A stretch of 64,000 bases of DNA, from assembly GCA_022702705.1 (NCBI GenBank), contig CM040421.1, forward strand, positions 4,960,001-5,024,000, given 5' to 3'. The translations under genes were made by a program, and so were the position numbers. Below are positions 24,979-35,447 of the stretch, in pieces (position 1 is the stretch's first letter; the number at the start of each line of letters is the position of its first letter). The notes under the pieces are model-generated. The model did not search any database. It was not told the DNA's origin and saw only the letters and a program-made list of their open reading frames with translations. The DNA is from Papilionanthe hookeriana x Papilionanthe teres (Eukaryota; Streptophyta; Magnoliopsida; Asparagales; Orchidaceae).

Positions 24979-25262
24979 TGTGAAAATTTAAGAAGATTTG
25001 CTTCTTTCCATATTTACCTCTCTCATGCGGGTCGGCCAACACCTCCAAATCTTGGGGGATTTGATTGGAAATCTTAGGAAACTTTTTATTAGTTTATTCC
25101 CTTCCTATTTTAATCTTTTGATATTTTTTATTTAAAATTATTTTCTTTCCTAATTTAGGTCAGTTATTTTTGATAAGTTTCTAAATAACGAGGGATTGAT
25201 TTCTCTATATATATGTATCCTATTTGTGAGTAATGAATCAAAAGAATTCTTTTATTTAGTCA
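24979..25262 (+). repeat. Copia 3' LTR
   Basis: It starts TGTGAAAATTT and matches the 5' LTR throughout ('gtttattcccttcct', 'gagggattgatttctctat', 'aatgaatcaaa'). A short deletion near the end compared with the 5' copy makes the last bases uncertain by about 10. Confidence 0.82.
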
Positions 25263-26069
25263 GGGTAGAAGGTTGAGTACTGTCTTAATCAGTTATCTAA
25301 CAAATACACCTTATAATGAAGGACATAACATTTTTGAATCCCTTGAACTTTTGGTTAAATAAAATTGTTGGTACTCTTTAACAAATAAACTTGAATCTAA
25401 ATTTTCCCATGAAAGATATCAATATTTTACTGGAGAAACAAGTGTTTAGGTGGGATGGGGACTACTAAGAACTTGGTCGAATTCTTAAAATAGAAAATGC
25501 TAGTCTTATTGTCCTATAGAGAAACTGTTCAATTAGAAAGCGAAAGTGATTCCATAGAGAATTCTAGTTACGTTTTATGATTCTTTTTAAGATCTGTCAT
25601 TCCTACACTTGACCTCTGACCTATATTTATTAGTGAGGATCCATGTTGATGTTATAGAATTAGCTACATAGTATGATTGTATAGAAATTGTATTAGTTAA
25701 AATTGTTATTGCTAGCTATTTAGTGGGCGAGTTAGATTTATAATTGGCTGTTCATCTATATTACAATCAGTAAATTTTGAATTGAGGGCCTTAGTTTTTC
25801 TGATAAGAAACCCTAGTTGACTAGTGAGTGCTCTGGGTGAGTTGACAAATTATTTTTGGTGATTTTGTGAGTCCTAGAGCATATTCAACAACTTAATGTT
25901 GATGACGACATTAAAGCTAACTCTTGTAGGCCTTCTTCGAAATTCAACATTGAAAATTTAAGGCTTTTGGAGACTTTAGACGGCGTTTGGGTCGATTTTG
26001 AATGTAACTTCTTGGACCTAGTGTGTGTGCATGTGCTGACTTTTAGTAAAGCGTGGGGGTGTGCATGGT
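25263..26069. other. Unassigned AT-rich sequence
   Basis: I see no open frame, repeat or transposon motif here. It may be upstream or 5'-intron sequence of the FAM32A-like gene. Confidence 0.4.
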
Positions 26070-26447
26070 TACTTTAGCATCCATATTGTATGGATGTGAG
26101 ATTATAACACTAACATGTTGAGATGGTCGTATGCACAAAAGATTGAAAAATGATTATATTAGAGAGGCAACGAAGATAGCATTTATTTAAGATATGGTAG
26201 CTAAAAATAATCTTTTAATGGTTTGCCCATATACAATTTAGAATAGGAGCTGAATCAAATAAGGGTAGATAAATTTAATGCTGAAGAATTAAAAAAAATG
26301 ACTCATACCAAAGTGAACTTGGATGTATGTTCTACAAAACTTGTTTATCTGTATGGGGCGTTCAATAAATACATGAATAATGAGGAATATATAAAACTGA
26401 CCCAAAAAGTTGGGATAATCCTAATGATGATAATGATCACCACTGAC
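26070..26447 (+). mobile_element. Relic of an RTE-type LINE 3' end
   Basis: Broken plus-strand frames resemble the post-RT part of plant RTE elements: YGCEI-like (26090), HKRLKNDYIREATK (26135), and a segment like ENRLRWFGH in decayed form (26215). The 3' end reads 'gacccaaaaagttgggataatcctaatgatgataatgat', where RTE elements end with a conserved GACCCC...TTGGGATAA and a simple repeat. More decayed than the copy at 17095. Confidence 0.6.
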
Positions 26448-26456
26448 TTTAGCATA

Positions 26457-26560
26457 ATTTTTGCAATATAATGGTATTTTTATATTATCATTATTAGTAT
26501 TTTCTATTGTATTATACGGCCTTTTACTATTCTAAATTTTCTTATGTATCAAGTCTCGTC
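26457..26560. repeat. Dispersed repeat R1, copy 1
   Basis: 'gcaatataatggtatttttatattatcattattagtatt' through 'tatgtatcaagtct' recurs in diverged form at 27270-27360, inside the FAM32A intron. Origin unknown. Confidence 0.5.
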
Positions 26561-26740
26561 ATGCATCTCCCACAGTACGTCTCCTTCAGATCTTGCAAGT
26601 ATCAGAAATTTCTCATGGTGAAATCCCGATAACTAAATGACCATTGATTCTAACATCTATAACATAAATTTTAGTGCTTATATATTATTTTCTTCTTCTC
26701 AAATGTTATACAGTTCAAAGCTTTTCAGCTCATGCTAAAT

Positions 26741-26766
26741 ATAGCATTTTCTTCTTTTAGGCAGAA
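26741..26766 (+). promoter_or_regulatory. Predicted 3' splice site of a 5'-UTR intron and start context
   Basis: 'atttcttcttttag'-type polypyrimidine tract and AG at 26760 are followed by six bases (gcagaa) and ATG at 26767. This suggests the start codon lies near the beginning of the second exon and that a non-coding first exon lies upstream. That exon could not be located. Confidence 0.55.
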
Positions 26767-27950
26767 ATGTCAGCATACGAGAATGTAGTTGTTGGGAAGT
26801 TAAAGCTGAAAGGAAAAGCCTTGGACGTCAAGTCTGGTGGAGTAAAGAAGAAAAAGAAGCATAGCCATCACTATAACAATGAGTCTCATAGTGGAGGCCA
26901 GGAGTATCCATCAGGTGATTCAACTCATTTCTATTTTGTATTGCCTCTTGTATTCGGGTCTGTTTGGGGCAGTTGCGGCTTATCAATAATCTGCTGATAA
27001 GCAGTTGATTCAGATAAGTTCATTGATCAACAGCTGATCCGGATAAACTGGCTAGTTTTTTGGCCTTATGCGTTTGGAAAACAGCTGATTTCAGAACTGT
27101 TTTTGGATAAATGATAATTCTGCCGCCATGCAGTAGTGTTATTTGCAACAGAGCTGTCATAGTTATATATTTGATACTTTAGAAGCAAAAACTCACTTCA
27201 TAACAATACGGAAAAAATGATATACACTTCACTAAAAAGTGAGTATTGAGATTGCTAAAATTTTTTTTATAATAACTGCAGTATAATGGTATTCTTGTAT
27301 TATCATTAATATTATTCTATACTGCATTATTTTATAATTATTTTAAAATGTTAAGTCTTATAATAGTTAATAGATTGCTTATATTGTGATACAAATGTTG
27401 GTATTAAACAGCATTCATCATCATTCTCTTGCTAAACCTTGCATTGACGAGAGTTCGAATTACATCCATTTTTACAGTTGAAGTAGTTTGGAAGTTTTTC
27501 GTTTGAATGTTGAGCAAAAAAATTGTAGTCATATGAAACCAAGCTTTCACCCTCTAGAAGGAGTGCAAAATCCTCAATCACTGGAGCAACCAGGCGGTCA
27601 TCTTGTTCTTTGTATCCCATTATTTGAATTTTAATCTTGAACCAAGCTCATTTATGAGGGTCCTCGTCTGTTTGTTTGTTTGGCGTGCAGGAGGAAGTTC
27701 TGGACAGTCCACAGAGACACCAGGCGAAGTGATCGAAGCAGACAAAATTGGCGAAGAAACTACGCCGCAGGCTTATGACGATCACCTCACACCCGCAGAG
27801 AGGCGCTACATCGAGCAGAGAGGAAAGATCGACCAGCATCTCATGGCTAAAACTGCAAATAAGTCTCACCGGGATAGAATCCAAGGATTCAACCAATACC
27901 TGGCAAATCTTAGTGAGCATTATGATATTCCCAAAGTTGGCCCTGGATAG
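26767..27950 (+). CDS. FAM32A: FAM32A-like protein, two coding exons (26767-26914, 27691-27950)
   Basis: The joined exons give 135 residues. The N-terminus has SAYENVVVGKLKLKGKAL followed by a Lys-rich patch (KKKKKH). The C-terminus has the family's signature LTPAERRYIEQR, then SHRDRIQGFNQYLANLSEH and the invariant ending YDIPKVGPG. FAM32A proteins are small, conserved, nuclear eukaryotic proteins; human FAM32A is known from spliceosome structures to act at the 3' splice site in the catalytic step, and a similar role here is inference. The donor is TCAG/GTGATT at 26914/26915 and the acceptor GTGCAG/GAGG at 27690/27691; joining them keeps the frame (phase 1). There is no stop or frameshift, so the gene looks intact. 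The acidic/Ser-rich middle (residues about 35-75) is the variable part of the family. The start at 26767 matches the family's usual N-terminus. The neighbours are all transposons. Confidence 0.9.
26915..27690 (+). other. Intron of the FAM32A-like gene
   Basis: A 776-bp AT-rich GT-AG intron. The open frame entering exon 2 from 27603 is intron read-through and not coding. At 26955-27130 lies a stretch with repeated 'cagctgat' and 'ggataa' that resembles small hAT-type MITEs, not proven. Repeat R1 lies at 27270-27360. Confidence 0.8.
27270..27360. repeat. Dispersed repeat R1, copy 2 (in intron)
   Basis: 'gcagtataatggtattcttgtattatcattaatatt' matches 26460-26500 at most positions. Confidence 0.5.
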
Positions 27951-28317
27951 ATAGATTATTGGAAGCAAAGTACCATCTTCCTCTGCTTAAATGTAACAAT
28001 TGCTTGATTAGTTTCTGATTATTATTACTGGTTTGTATGGCCTTGACTATATTTTAAGATTTTAAAACGTTTGTATTATTTGAATGTTAAGGATCAAGGG
28101 ATTTTAGCTGTTGTTTCAGGAGTTTTTAATTGGATGCTTTTTTTTTATGATTTAGTTTTCTTTATTTATACAATCAGATTCTCTCTAGGGGGTATAAAGT
28201 GGCACCTTTCAATGATAATCAATGACTATTAGCTTAGGGGGTATTTGGGATCAATTTTTATTTTTTATTTAATTTAATTTAATTTTATTTTTTTTGTTTT
28301 TGTTTTTTTTTATATTT
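27951..28317. other. 3' UTR and downstream AT-rich sequence of the FAM32A-like gene
   Basis: The stop codon is followed by 'atagattattggaagc', then AT-rich sequence suited to polyadenylation. T-rich tracts lie at 28139-28147 and 28260-28317. No further gene seen. Confidence 0.5.
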
Positions 28318-28332
28318 TAATATGAAATGAGG

Positions 28333-28490
28333 TAGACCTAGGAAAACTTGGGCTTATTGCATAAAAAATGATCTTAATTTATTAGAATTAAACGAAAATT
28401 TGACACTAAATAGGACACAATGGAGAAAAAGGATTCATGTAACCGACCCCACTTAGTGGGATTAAGGTTTTGTTGTTGTTGTTGTTGTTG
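28333..28490 (+). mobile_element. Heavily 5'-truncated RTE LINE with target duplication
   Basis: This 158-bp piece matches the last part of the LINE at 17095-18062 ('aggtagacctaggaaaacttgggctt', 'aaccgaccccacttagtgggattaagg') and ends in (GTT)n. It is flanked by a 15-bp direct repeat TAATATGAAATGAGG (28318-28332) / TAATATGAAACGAGG (28491-28505) with one mismatch, a clear LINE target-site duplication. The start is ambiguous by a few bases because the duplication and the element share Gs. Confidence 0.9.
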
Positions 28491-28505
28491 TAATATGAAA
28501 CGAGG

Positions 28506-29376
28506 GCATGTTTGGTGCTGCACAAAAATCACCCATTTCTTATGTAGTTACATATCTAACGCCTAAACTTTAATTTTTTTTATGACACCGTAATCTTTTT
28601 TATCACATAAAAATTACAATCATTTCAATTTTTAAAAAGTGAAATATGTATTTTCATGTAAGGTCGTAGGTAAGGTTGTAAAGGAGTTGAGCGAGTTCAG
28701 GTTTGACTCATATTTAACTTGTTTAAAATTATTTCTGTTTGAATTATCTTGTGTTTGAAATTGCTCGTAAACATAGTGTTCGTGTTCGGTTTAATTTGCA
28801 TATTCTTGTTCACATTCAGCTTGAAATTGACTCATTTAAATCAATTAGAAAATTAGATATAGGTTGCTGGATTTGAACTAGTGCCACTCCTATGCAATAA
28901 AAGGTGCAAAATCATATCACTATAAGTTGTGATAATTTAAACAAAAATAAAGCTAGATATAAATATATATAATATATTATTATATAATTAATAGATATAT
29001 ATTTTTTTATTTCAAGTTGAAATAAGCTGAATACAATTGAACAAAGTGTAGTTAGTGTTTGGCTTGCTGAAAGCTTTTGAACCTGCACCACTCCGATGCA
29101 ATAAAAGGCTTAGAATCACATAAACTCTGATGATCTAAACTAAAATAAAAATATATATAATATATATATTTATATAAATAGTATATATAATTTTCTTTTT
29201 TCAAGTTAAAATGAGCCGAACACAATCGTACAAAGGGTTGTTCGTGTTCAACTCGTTCAGGATTCGAACTTAAAATAATTGTGTTCACTTAGCTTGTTTA
29301 ATGAACTATTCAAATATAAGCTGCTTAATAATCCGAACAGAAGATGTTCACAAACGACCTATTTTGACAGCCCAAG
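28506..29376. mobile_element. Possible non-autonomous DNA transposon with internal duplication
   Basis: The stretch has blocks such as 'gttgtaaaggagttgagcgag', 'gtgttcggtttaatttg' and, near the end, 'ttgttcgtgttcaactcg' and 'ttttgacagccc', a pattern I associate with common plant TE termini in euchromatic spacers. A segment of about 170 bp is duplicated: 28870-29040 and 29078-29230 share 'ccactcc.atgcaataaaagg' and 'aaaatgagc/aataagctgaa..acaat'. Superfamily not determined. Confidence 0.35.
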
Positions 29377-29703
29377 TGGTATGGGTATTAGTTATGTAAA
29401 TACATAGGAATTGCGTATTATGTATGTAAATCTTCCTTTTTTTTTTCAAACATACACAAACCTTCATTTGATAGAGCAAATGAAACTTCTGACCTCCAAA
29501 CATTAAAACTGCAAAAATAAAAATAAAAAAGATAGTTTTGAAATTTCAATTCATTTATGAATGAATAACAACATTAATGGGCAAATTCTTTTTAGAAATG
29601 ACATAAAAGAACATTGTAGAGAAAATCTTATAAGTAGCTAATAATGGAGATCATATATATTAGAATCAGCCTCATAGCATAGTGAAGTTTTCACTCTCCT
29701 CGA

Positions 29704-29942
29704 GGAGAAATATTTCCATACAGAGAATGCACGCAGCTTTACGTGCGTTCTCCAATAACTGCGCAGTACTATCATAATAATCTATCAATAATGCTGAAAT
29801 GGAACTTGCGAAGTTATTGAGGGGTTATTGGGTTATTAGAAATAAATACCTAATAACCTACCAATAACCCCAAAATTGTGGTTATTGAGGGGTTATTACG
29901 CAGGCAGAGCTGCATGCATTCTCTGTATGGAAATATTTCTCC
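29704..29942. mobile_element. Foldback / MITE-like element with 35-bp terminal inverted repeats
   Basis: The left arm 29704-29738 (GGAGAAATATTTCC...GCAGCT) is repeated inverted at 29908-29942 with one mismatch (CACG / CATG). The arms enclose about 170 bp with no coding capacity, containing repeated 'ttattgaggggttatt' and 'aataacc' blocks. There is no clear target duplication, so the superfamily is open; it could fold into one long hairpin. Confidence 0.75.
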
Positions 29943-31330
29943 TTCTCAAGCCCCTCGTGAACCTTTGAATCCTCGTCAAACCCATCAAATCCACATAGAT
30001 GACATGAGGAAATGCAAGGAGAGAACCCATGCCCATCATATCAAGCAACATCACATGAGTTACATACATATCCCTCAAATAAAATAGATTAAGACTTACA
30101 TATCACATGATTTACTTACATAACAAAAACTAAAAAGAAGCTTAAAAAACATTGAAATGCATTTCCCACAGAAAATAATATATTCATCAATTAAATATAC
30201 AGTATCTAATATATAAGAAGCAACTGGAGAAGAATTTGACAGAATTCTTTATAGTCTTACGGCCGGCTCAGAGCATATTATAGTGCAAGATTGAAGAACC
30301 AACTTATTATTAGGCCTTGTTTGTTGGAAGTAATCAATGGCTCAAAAAACATCACAACACAAAGCGCTAAGAACATGTAGCAAGAGAAAATGAACACAAG
30401 TAAATAAAAAAAAACAACCAGTAGATGAAAATAAAAAGGATAAACAAAAATAAAATCACTAGATCTTGAGTGGAAAAGCACAAATTTATCAATTGAGCAA
30501 GCAATAAAACCAATAACAAGAAGGAAAAAAGCTCAATCGCAATCAATGTTTGGAAGTGAATTCCGAACAACAAAAAGTTCTTTGGCGTTGCCCTAACATT
30601 GATAGCGGAAGGAGTGAAGAGAAGAATTTACTATACTATTAGAGCCAAAGGATCAAAGAGAAGACCTGAACATAACTAGCATTGTCGAAGGAGTGAAGCG
30701 CCGATAGAGAGTGTCATAGTAATGGAAAAATATTGCGTTCGGAAGTTTGCATGTCCGGACTCCCAACCACCGGCCGCCACATCTCCCGCCAATGAGGTGT
30801 ATGGCGATGTGGCGACTGGTGATTGGCCGTTTGGACGTGCGGTGTCTGGACACATATTTTCTCCACAATAATAAGGAGGAAGAAAGGTTGCCCTACTTAT
30901 GAGCTACGACTTAAAGGGACGGTGGAGAAGGTGAACGATATATTGGGATTTGCCGTGTTTGGGCCCTTAAGTTGAAAAATATGTTTTGAAAACATTAAAA
31001 AAGAATTTATATATTTTTTTGTTCTGTTTTAAAAATAGTCTAAATTTGTTTAAAATAAAATTTTTAGAACAAATAAAATAGGCAAACAAACAGATTTAAG
31101 AAAATATGCAATAGAACAATAACAAAAAAAATATGGTTCAAAGTAAGAAAAAATCATATGTGAGAAAAAAATATACATCTCCAATGTAATAATCTTAAAG
31201 ATCACAATAACGAAATATGGATGAGAAAATAGATATCAACCAATACTCAAAAAAATTGAATTAGTAAACATCAAGATAACGGCACTACAAATATTAATTA
31301 GATATACTGGATGAATTCACTAAGGCATCC
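29943..31330. other. Unassigned AT-rich sequence with transposon-end-like motifs
   Basis: I see no gene. 'aggccttgtttgttgg' (30312) and 'gtgtttgggccc' (30952) resemble ends of plant hAT/MITE-type elements facing each other about 640 bp apart, but no matching inverted repeat was found by eye. Confidence 0.3.
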
Positions 31331-31419
31331 ACAATCTTCTCTCAGCTGTATCAACACTTGAACACCCTCCTCATCAAGTCTGTTGAAATCATTCACACAA
31401 AGTCTCTGTTAAGCAATGA

Positions 31420-32080
31420 TTGACCTACCTCATGTTTGAATGTTTCTACAGATATGCATATTTGATCTTCATCCAAGATCCTGAAATCAACCTCTTCTCG
31501 AGATGAATATGTTTGTATAAAATTATGTGGAGCTATCGTTGCAACAACTAACTTAATCTTGTTTTTGAAGAGATATCTGCATATCTTGATTTATCTCTAA
31601 CTTCTTCTTCCATACATTGAATGCTCTCTTGACAACACTCCATAATAATGATTGTCGTTTGTTGAACAATTCATTCCTCTCTCTAAGCACTTAGCTGCTG
31701 CACTCAAATTCAAGATGGTACCTCGTCGGGGAATGAATTTAATAAGCCTCTTTGCATGTGATATTTCAAACCTATAAGATAATATTTCTATGAATAATAA
31801 TATTATTAGCACATCTCTTCAAATGTAACTTTTCATATATGGTCATGAATGTACTAATCAGGTGAAGGCATTAGAAATTTGTTTTCACGGCGTCGAATAA
31901 TGAGTTTGGAAATGCGACTATCGTAAGCATTCCCTTCTCATGCCATCCAGGCTTTATGAATGTAAAACACATGTTGAAATCACAAAATGCTAATATATTC
32001 TGTGTTGCAGATCCACAACGTTCTATATATGCAGTCATCATTGTTGCTAATATGTGTATCGACATTTGTGTTATCAATTG
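31420..32080 (-). pseudogene. PIF/Harbinger transposase relic
   Basis: The minus-strand frames show the C-terminal half of a Harbinger-type DDE nuclease. First comes TQNILAFCDFNMCFTFIKPGW (about 32015-31950), matching the family's 'QNVLAACDFDMRFTYV.GW' block that holds the first catalytic Asp region. Next come KYYLIGLKYHMQRGLL (about 31800-31755) and RYHLEFECSS (about 31720), and then NELFNKRQSLLWSVVKRAFNVWKKK (about 31680-31605), the 'LFN.RHS.LR..IER.FG.LK' block. Stops and frameshifts occur in several places. The sequence upstream on the same strand (32080-32440) may be the rest of the element. Confidence 0.78.
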
Positions 32081-32478
32081 CTTGTATACAATTCTATTTA
32101 AAATGTTAGTAAAACATTTTTTTTCTGTAGAACATTCATGTAAATTAAATAGAAAAATGAATACCTTAAAGAATAAAAAATATCCCCTTTCATTAGGGAT
32201 TTATCTTGGTGTATGAGCAAAAGCAGGATTTATTAGTTTGACAATATTATTTATCGTTCTAACCAAAGAGTTAATCTCAATATCAAAATTTTTGCTAGTC
32301 ATCTCTGTTGAGTGCTGCAATCACTCAGAAACAAAAGGCATGAACTCATTATGTGACGAGGTATATAAAGTGATAACTAATACTTTCCCGAGTGCAAATC
32401 AGAATGGTCCATACAAATCATAATTACTTTGTAGTTTTGGCATCAAATCACAAAAAAAATTTTCAGTCATCTAAAATT
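32081..32478. other. Probable rest of the Harbinger element
   Basis: It lies directly upstream of the transposase blocks on the same strand. No further motif could be recognised. Element ends were not found. Confidence 0.3.
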
Positions 32479-33225
32479 GTCGATCGCTAAATTAGGAGGT
32501 GTCAGTCGCTATAATGATAATCCTGTCGCTCGCTTTAAAATATATTTAGTTAAATGAATATATATAATTTTGGAAAATAATAATTTAAATTTGAAAATAA
32601 AAAATAGAACTGATACCATAAATTCGATAAGTTAAATAAATAAGCACTATATCGCAAACCATACATCTACCCCGAATAATAGACACATTGCTTGATAATG
32701 AGGCTCAATTATATAAACTACAGAAGTCATGACATCCGTTTTAGTCTACACAACCTTTTATGTTTACCAACAGGTTCCCCTATTCAATATAAAAGATTAG
32801 ATAGAGTTTATATTAAGCTGAGTCCTTTAAGTTTCCTATAAAGGCAAGCCCCTTCAGTTAATTGCAACTTAAATGACTGAAGTCACCTAAGAAAACTCGC
32901 TATTTAGATCAGAGTTATTGTCTCCATGAATTTCAAAGTTTAGAGCTTTCAAGGTCGAACATAGAAAATTTAAATGGGAGAGGATCAAATTGGAACAATT
33001 GCTATGGAATCCAAAGGAAGAAAGATAAGAGATGTCATGGATCCTGAGGAGACCTCAGTGACTTCCCAAACTATCATATGGTATGGCTTTAATTCAGAGA
33101 GAAATTAATTAATGTTTCACCCTGCCAATTTTATTATGTAGGGCTTACATTTTTATGATATCTATCATACAAATAACTTGAAAGACAGGAGGATTTACGC
33201 CGTACCGAACGACGACTGATCCCTG
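32479..33225 (-). mobile_element. Old fragment of the giant-LTR family (copy E)
   Basis: It aligns with 35108-35890 along its length: 'cgcaaaccatacatctaccccgaataatagacacattgcttgataatgaggctcaatta', 'tcctataaaggcaagccccttcagttaattgcaacttaaatgac', and 'ggatttacgccgtaccgaacga'. It is far more diverged than any other copy and its conserved stem-loop is no longer complementary. It is cut on the right near the Athila LTR (33282), which suggests the Athila element inserted into or beside it. Confidence 0.82.
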
Positions 33226-33281
33226 ATAGATATAAGTGCAACAGCTGCCAAAAACTTGGGCCGCGAGGAATATAAATGCGC

Positions 33282-35022
33282 TGATGATTTAAGATATGAA
33301 AATTATAATTTTATAATATGGGATACTACGCAAGTATACATATCGTTTATCAAGTAATGTAGGATTTTCTGATTAAGCCCCGAGATATCGAACCCACAGG
33401 GAAAATGTAAAATCTTTAAAGGAATCAGAGAAATTATCTTTTTACTTTCTTTAATTGTTTTTGTAATAGTATGTCTTGATTTTGAGAAGTTTTAGAAAGT
33501 TGATTTGTCTTTTGAAATTTTCTTAATAAAATCTAAGCAATGAAAGTAAAGGTTTCAATAACTAATAACACTGGATGTAAAAATACTATTAACTAAAATA
33601 TCTTTTCTTTCCTTTCATGAAGTAGTAATAATTCTTAAAGTATTGTTGTGGAAGTATTTAAATTTTGTTGTGACAGATAGAAGCAAATGTGTTCTTTACC
33701 CTTACTTGGTTCTATAAAGAACATGGGTTAATTTGAAATTTATATTATTTTGAACATGGTTAGGCAGGGAAGATAACAGTCTCTCACTCTAAAGTTCCCT
33801 CGATTCTCATCATCTGGGGGCTAACTTCTCATAACAAAACTCAAAACTTCAAACCAAATTAGGGGGTTTTAGCCTGTCACTCTAAAATCCTCTAATTTTA
33901 CTCCCTTCTATAAAAATATCTTCTAATATTACATTCACTTATATGGACTATAGTTCTCACCCATATAATTGCATGTGATTCCTACTAACTTTAATGAGAT
34001 AATACCGCATTGGATCTTACATAATCTCAATAAATTTTACAACTTAACAGGCCAAATTAAGAAGTAAACAAAGTTATCAGAATCAATCTTCACAACTTCT
34101 TCCAACTTTTAAATATTGATACTTTCCACAACAATTCTCTTTAAATTAATTACTTCTCCATTTTAAGAAAGAAAAAGATAAAGTAAACTACTCAGAATGC
34201 ATTAGGAAAATATAAAAACACATTGATTTGAAATTAAAAACGATAAGAAAATAATAAACGAAAGCAAGTATTGATAAACTAAATAAAAGTAAACACTTAT
34301 TCGAAAATCCTCTCCACAAGACTAAGGAAGTTTCTCTGAAACTTTGACTCTTCGCTAAACTACTCCTCAAAGCAAGTCTCCAAACTTCGATGACTCAGAA
34401 TACAAACTTCAGACTTCAATAAAAACTAAACTAAAAGAAAGAAAAGAAGTGGGAGAAGAACTCTTAACTCCGACCCTTTTCTCCTTTCTACTCTCTACTC
34501 CTACTCTAAATAAAAACTTAAAATGCAGTGGAAGAATCTCCTAAATTCCTCTTTTCGAAATACAGTGAAGAGCCTTTTCAATTCTTCACTTCTTCACTTC
34601 TAAGTCTTTCTTTAAATAGTGAACCAAAAGGTGCCTTGGTGTCTCTTCAAAATGTGTCCAGATTCGATGTACATACCAATGAACGCACCCCTTCATTCAA
34701 ATTTGCCGCCCAAAGGAAGTTATGGACGTTACCACCAAGAGTTGCATCCATTCTCTTTTGAATTTGGCTCCAAATCTAATTAAAGTTTTATTTATAACTG
34801 TGGCAGCTAAGCGCCGGCCTAGCGGCGCTTAGCCGCCAGTGCCAAATTTTTTATTTTTCATTTTTTTGCCCCAAATTTGATCCAATTTTGCTCCTTTCAT
34901 CATGACCATCCATTTTCATCATACCTGCAAGAAAAATACAAAATACCTTCCATTAAAGTGCAATATCATTAAAAATAGGTATAAAAATGTGCATAAAAAT
35001 ACTATATATTTTAGGTGTATCA
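33282..35022 (-). mobile_element. 3' LTR of an Athila-type Ty3/gypsy element
   Basis: On the plus strand it runs TGATGATTTAAG ... GGTGTATCA, giving TG...CA ends on the minus strand. Just outside it, on the minus strand, lies AAGTTTGGGTG, the Athila-style polypurine tract. The inner end contains 'gcaagtatacatatcg' and 'cgaacccacaggg', motifs common at the 3' end of plant Athila-like LTRs. A minus-strand TATA-like CTATTTAAAG lies near 34612, followed by a purine-rich leader. It is 1,741 bp, typical for the lineage. The rest of this element resumes at 57298, beyond the 22-kb insertion. Confidence 0.78.
34789..34845. repeat. GC-rich palindromic motif, copy 3 (in Athila LTR)
   Basis: 'ttataactgtggc', then AGCTAAGCGCC ... 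GGCGCTTAGCCGCCAGTGC. It is related to 61362-61412 and 60292-60373 in the same element. It can fold on itself (GGCGCTTAG against CTAAGCGCC). Confidence 0.65.
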
Positions 35023-35107
35023 AAATCACCCAAACTTAAATTGTTACTTGTCCTCAAGTGACAGTTAATCTCATATAACATTTTAGCATGCAAATTATGT
35101 AATGAGT
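35023..35107 (-). promoter_or_regulatory. Athila polypurine tract and 3' untranslated sequence up to the insertion
   Basis: The minus strand reads CTTGAGGACAAGTAACAATT and then AAGTTTGGGTGATTT before the LTR at 35022, the usual Athila-lineage sequence before the 3' LTR. The last five bases (TGAGT, 35103-35107) are the target duplication of the inserted element. Confidence 0.7.
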
Positions 35108-35447
35108 TGTCGGCATATTTTTAGGTTATGTGTTTTGCAAAGGGGTCGCCTATAGAAGTTGTCGGCGAATTTTTTTTAGATTTTAAATTTAATTTAAATA
35201 TATATATATATATAATTTAGAAAGTAGTATTTGATTTTGAAAATAATTTTGAGTTTCAAAATTTTAAGATATGAAATCAAACTGATCTCACATCCCGAAT
35301 AGTTTATAAAAACGAGCACCGCACCACAAACCGTATATCTATCCCGGAGAATAGACACACTGCTTGATGATGGGGCTCGATTAAATAAACTAGAAGATTT
35401 GTGACATCCATTTGGTTTGCGAACCAATTTTATAAGCCGACAAATTC

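Larger units (their letters stand above)
19841..25262 (+). mobile_element. Decayed full-length Ty1/copia retrotransposon
   Basis: Two related terminal repeats of about 285 bp (19841-20129 and 24979-25262) flank an internal region with a tRNA-Met-type primer site (20130) and a polypurine tract (24969-24978). In order on the plus strand come gag, protease, integrase, reverse transcriptase and RNase H remnants, the copia order (integrase before reverse transcriptase). The LTRs differ at many positions and by indels, and the ORF has many stops, so the insertion is old. No clear 5-bp target duplication remains. It lies upstream of the FAM32A-like gene in the same orientation and might lie in its 5' intron. 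Confidence 0.92.

Noticed and set aside
27603..27690. Upstream part of the open frame entering FAM32A exon 2
   Set aside because: It is intron sequence read through; the acceptor at 27690 and family alignment place the exon start at 27691.
28860..28880. tRNA-like segment ('ggatttgaact')
   Set aside because: No acceptor stem, anticodon arm or A box could be built around it; part of a transposon-like duplication.
30300..30970. hAT-type element between 'ggccttgtttg' and 'gtttgggccc'
   Set aside because: The two ends do not form a matching inverted repeat and no 8-bp target duplication was seen.
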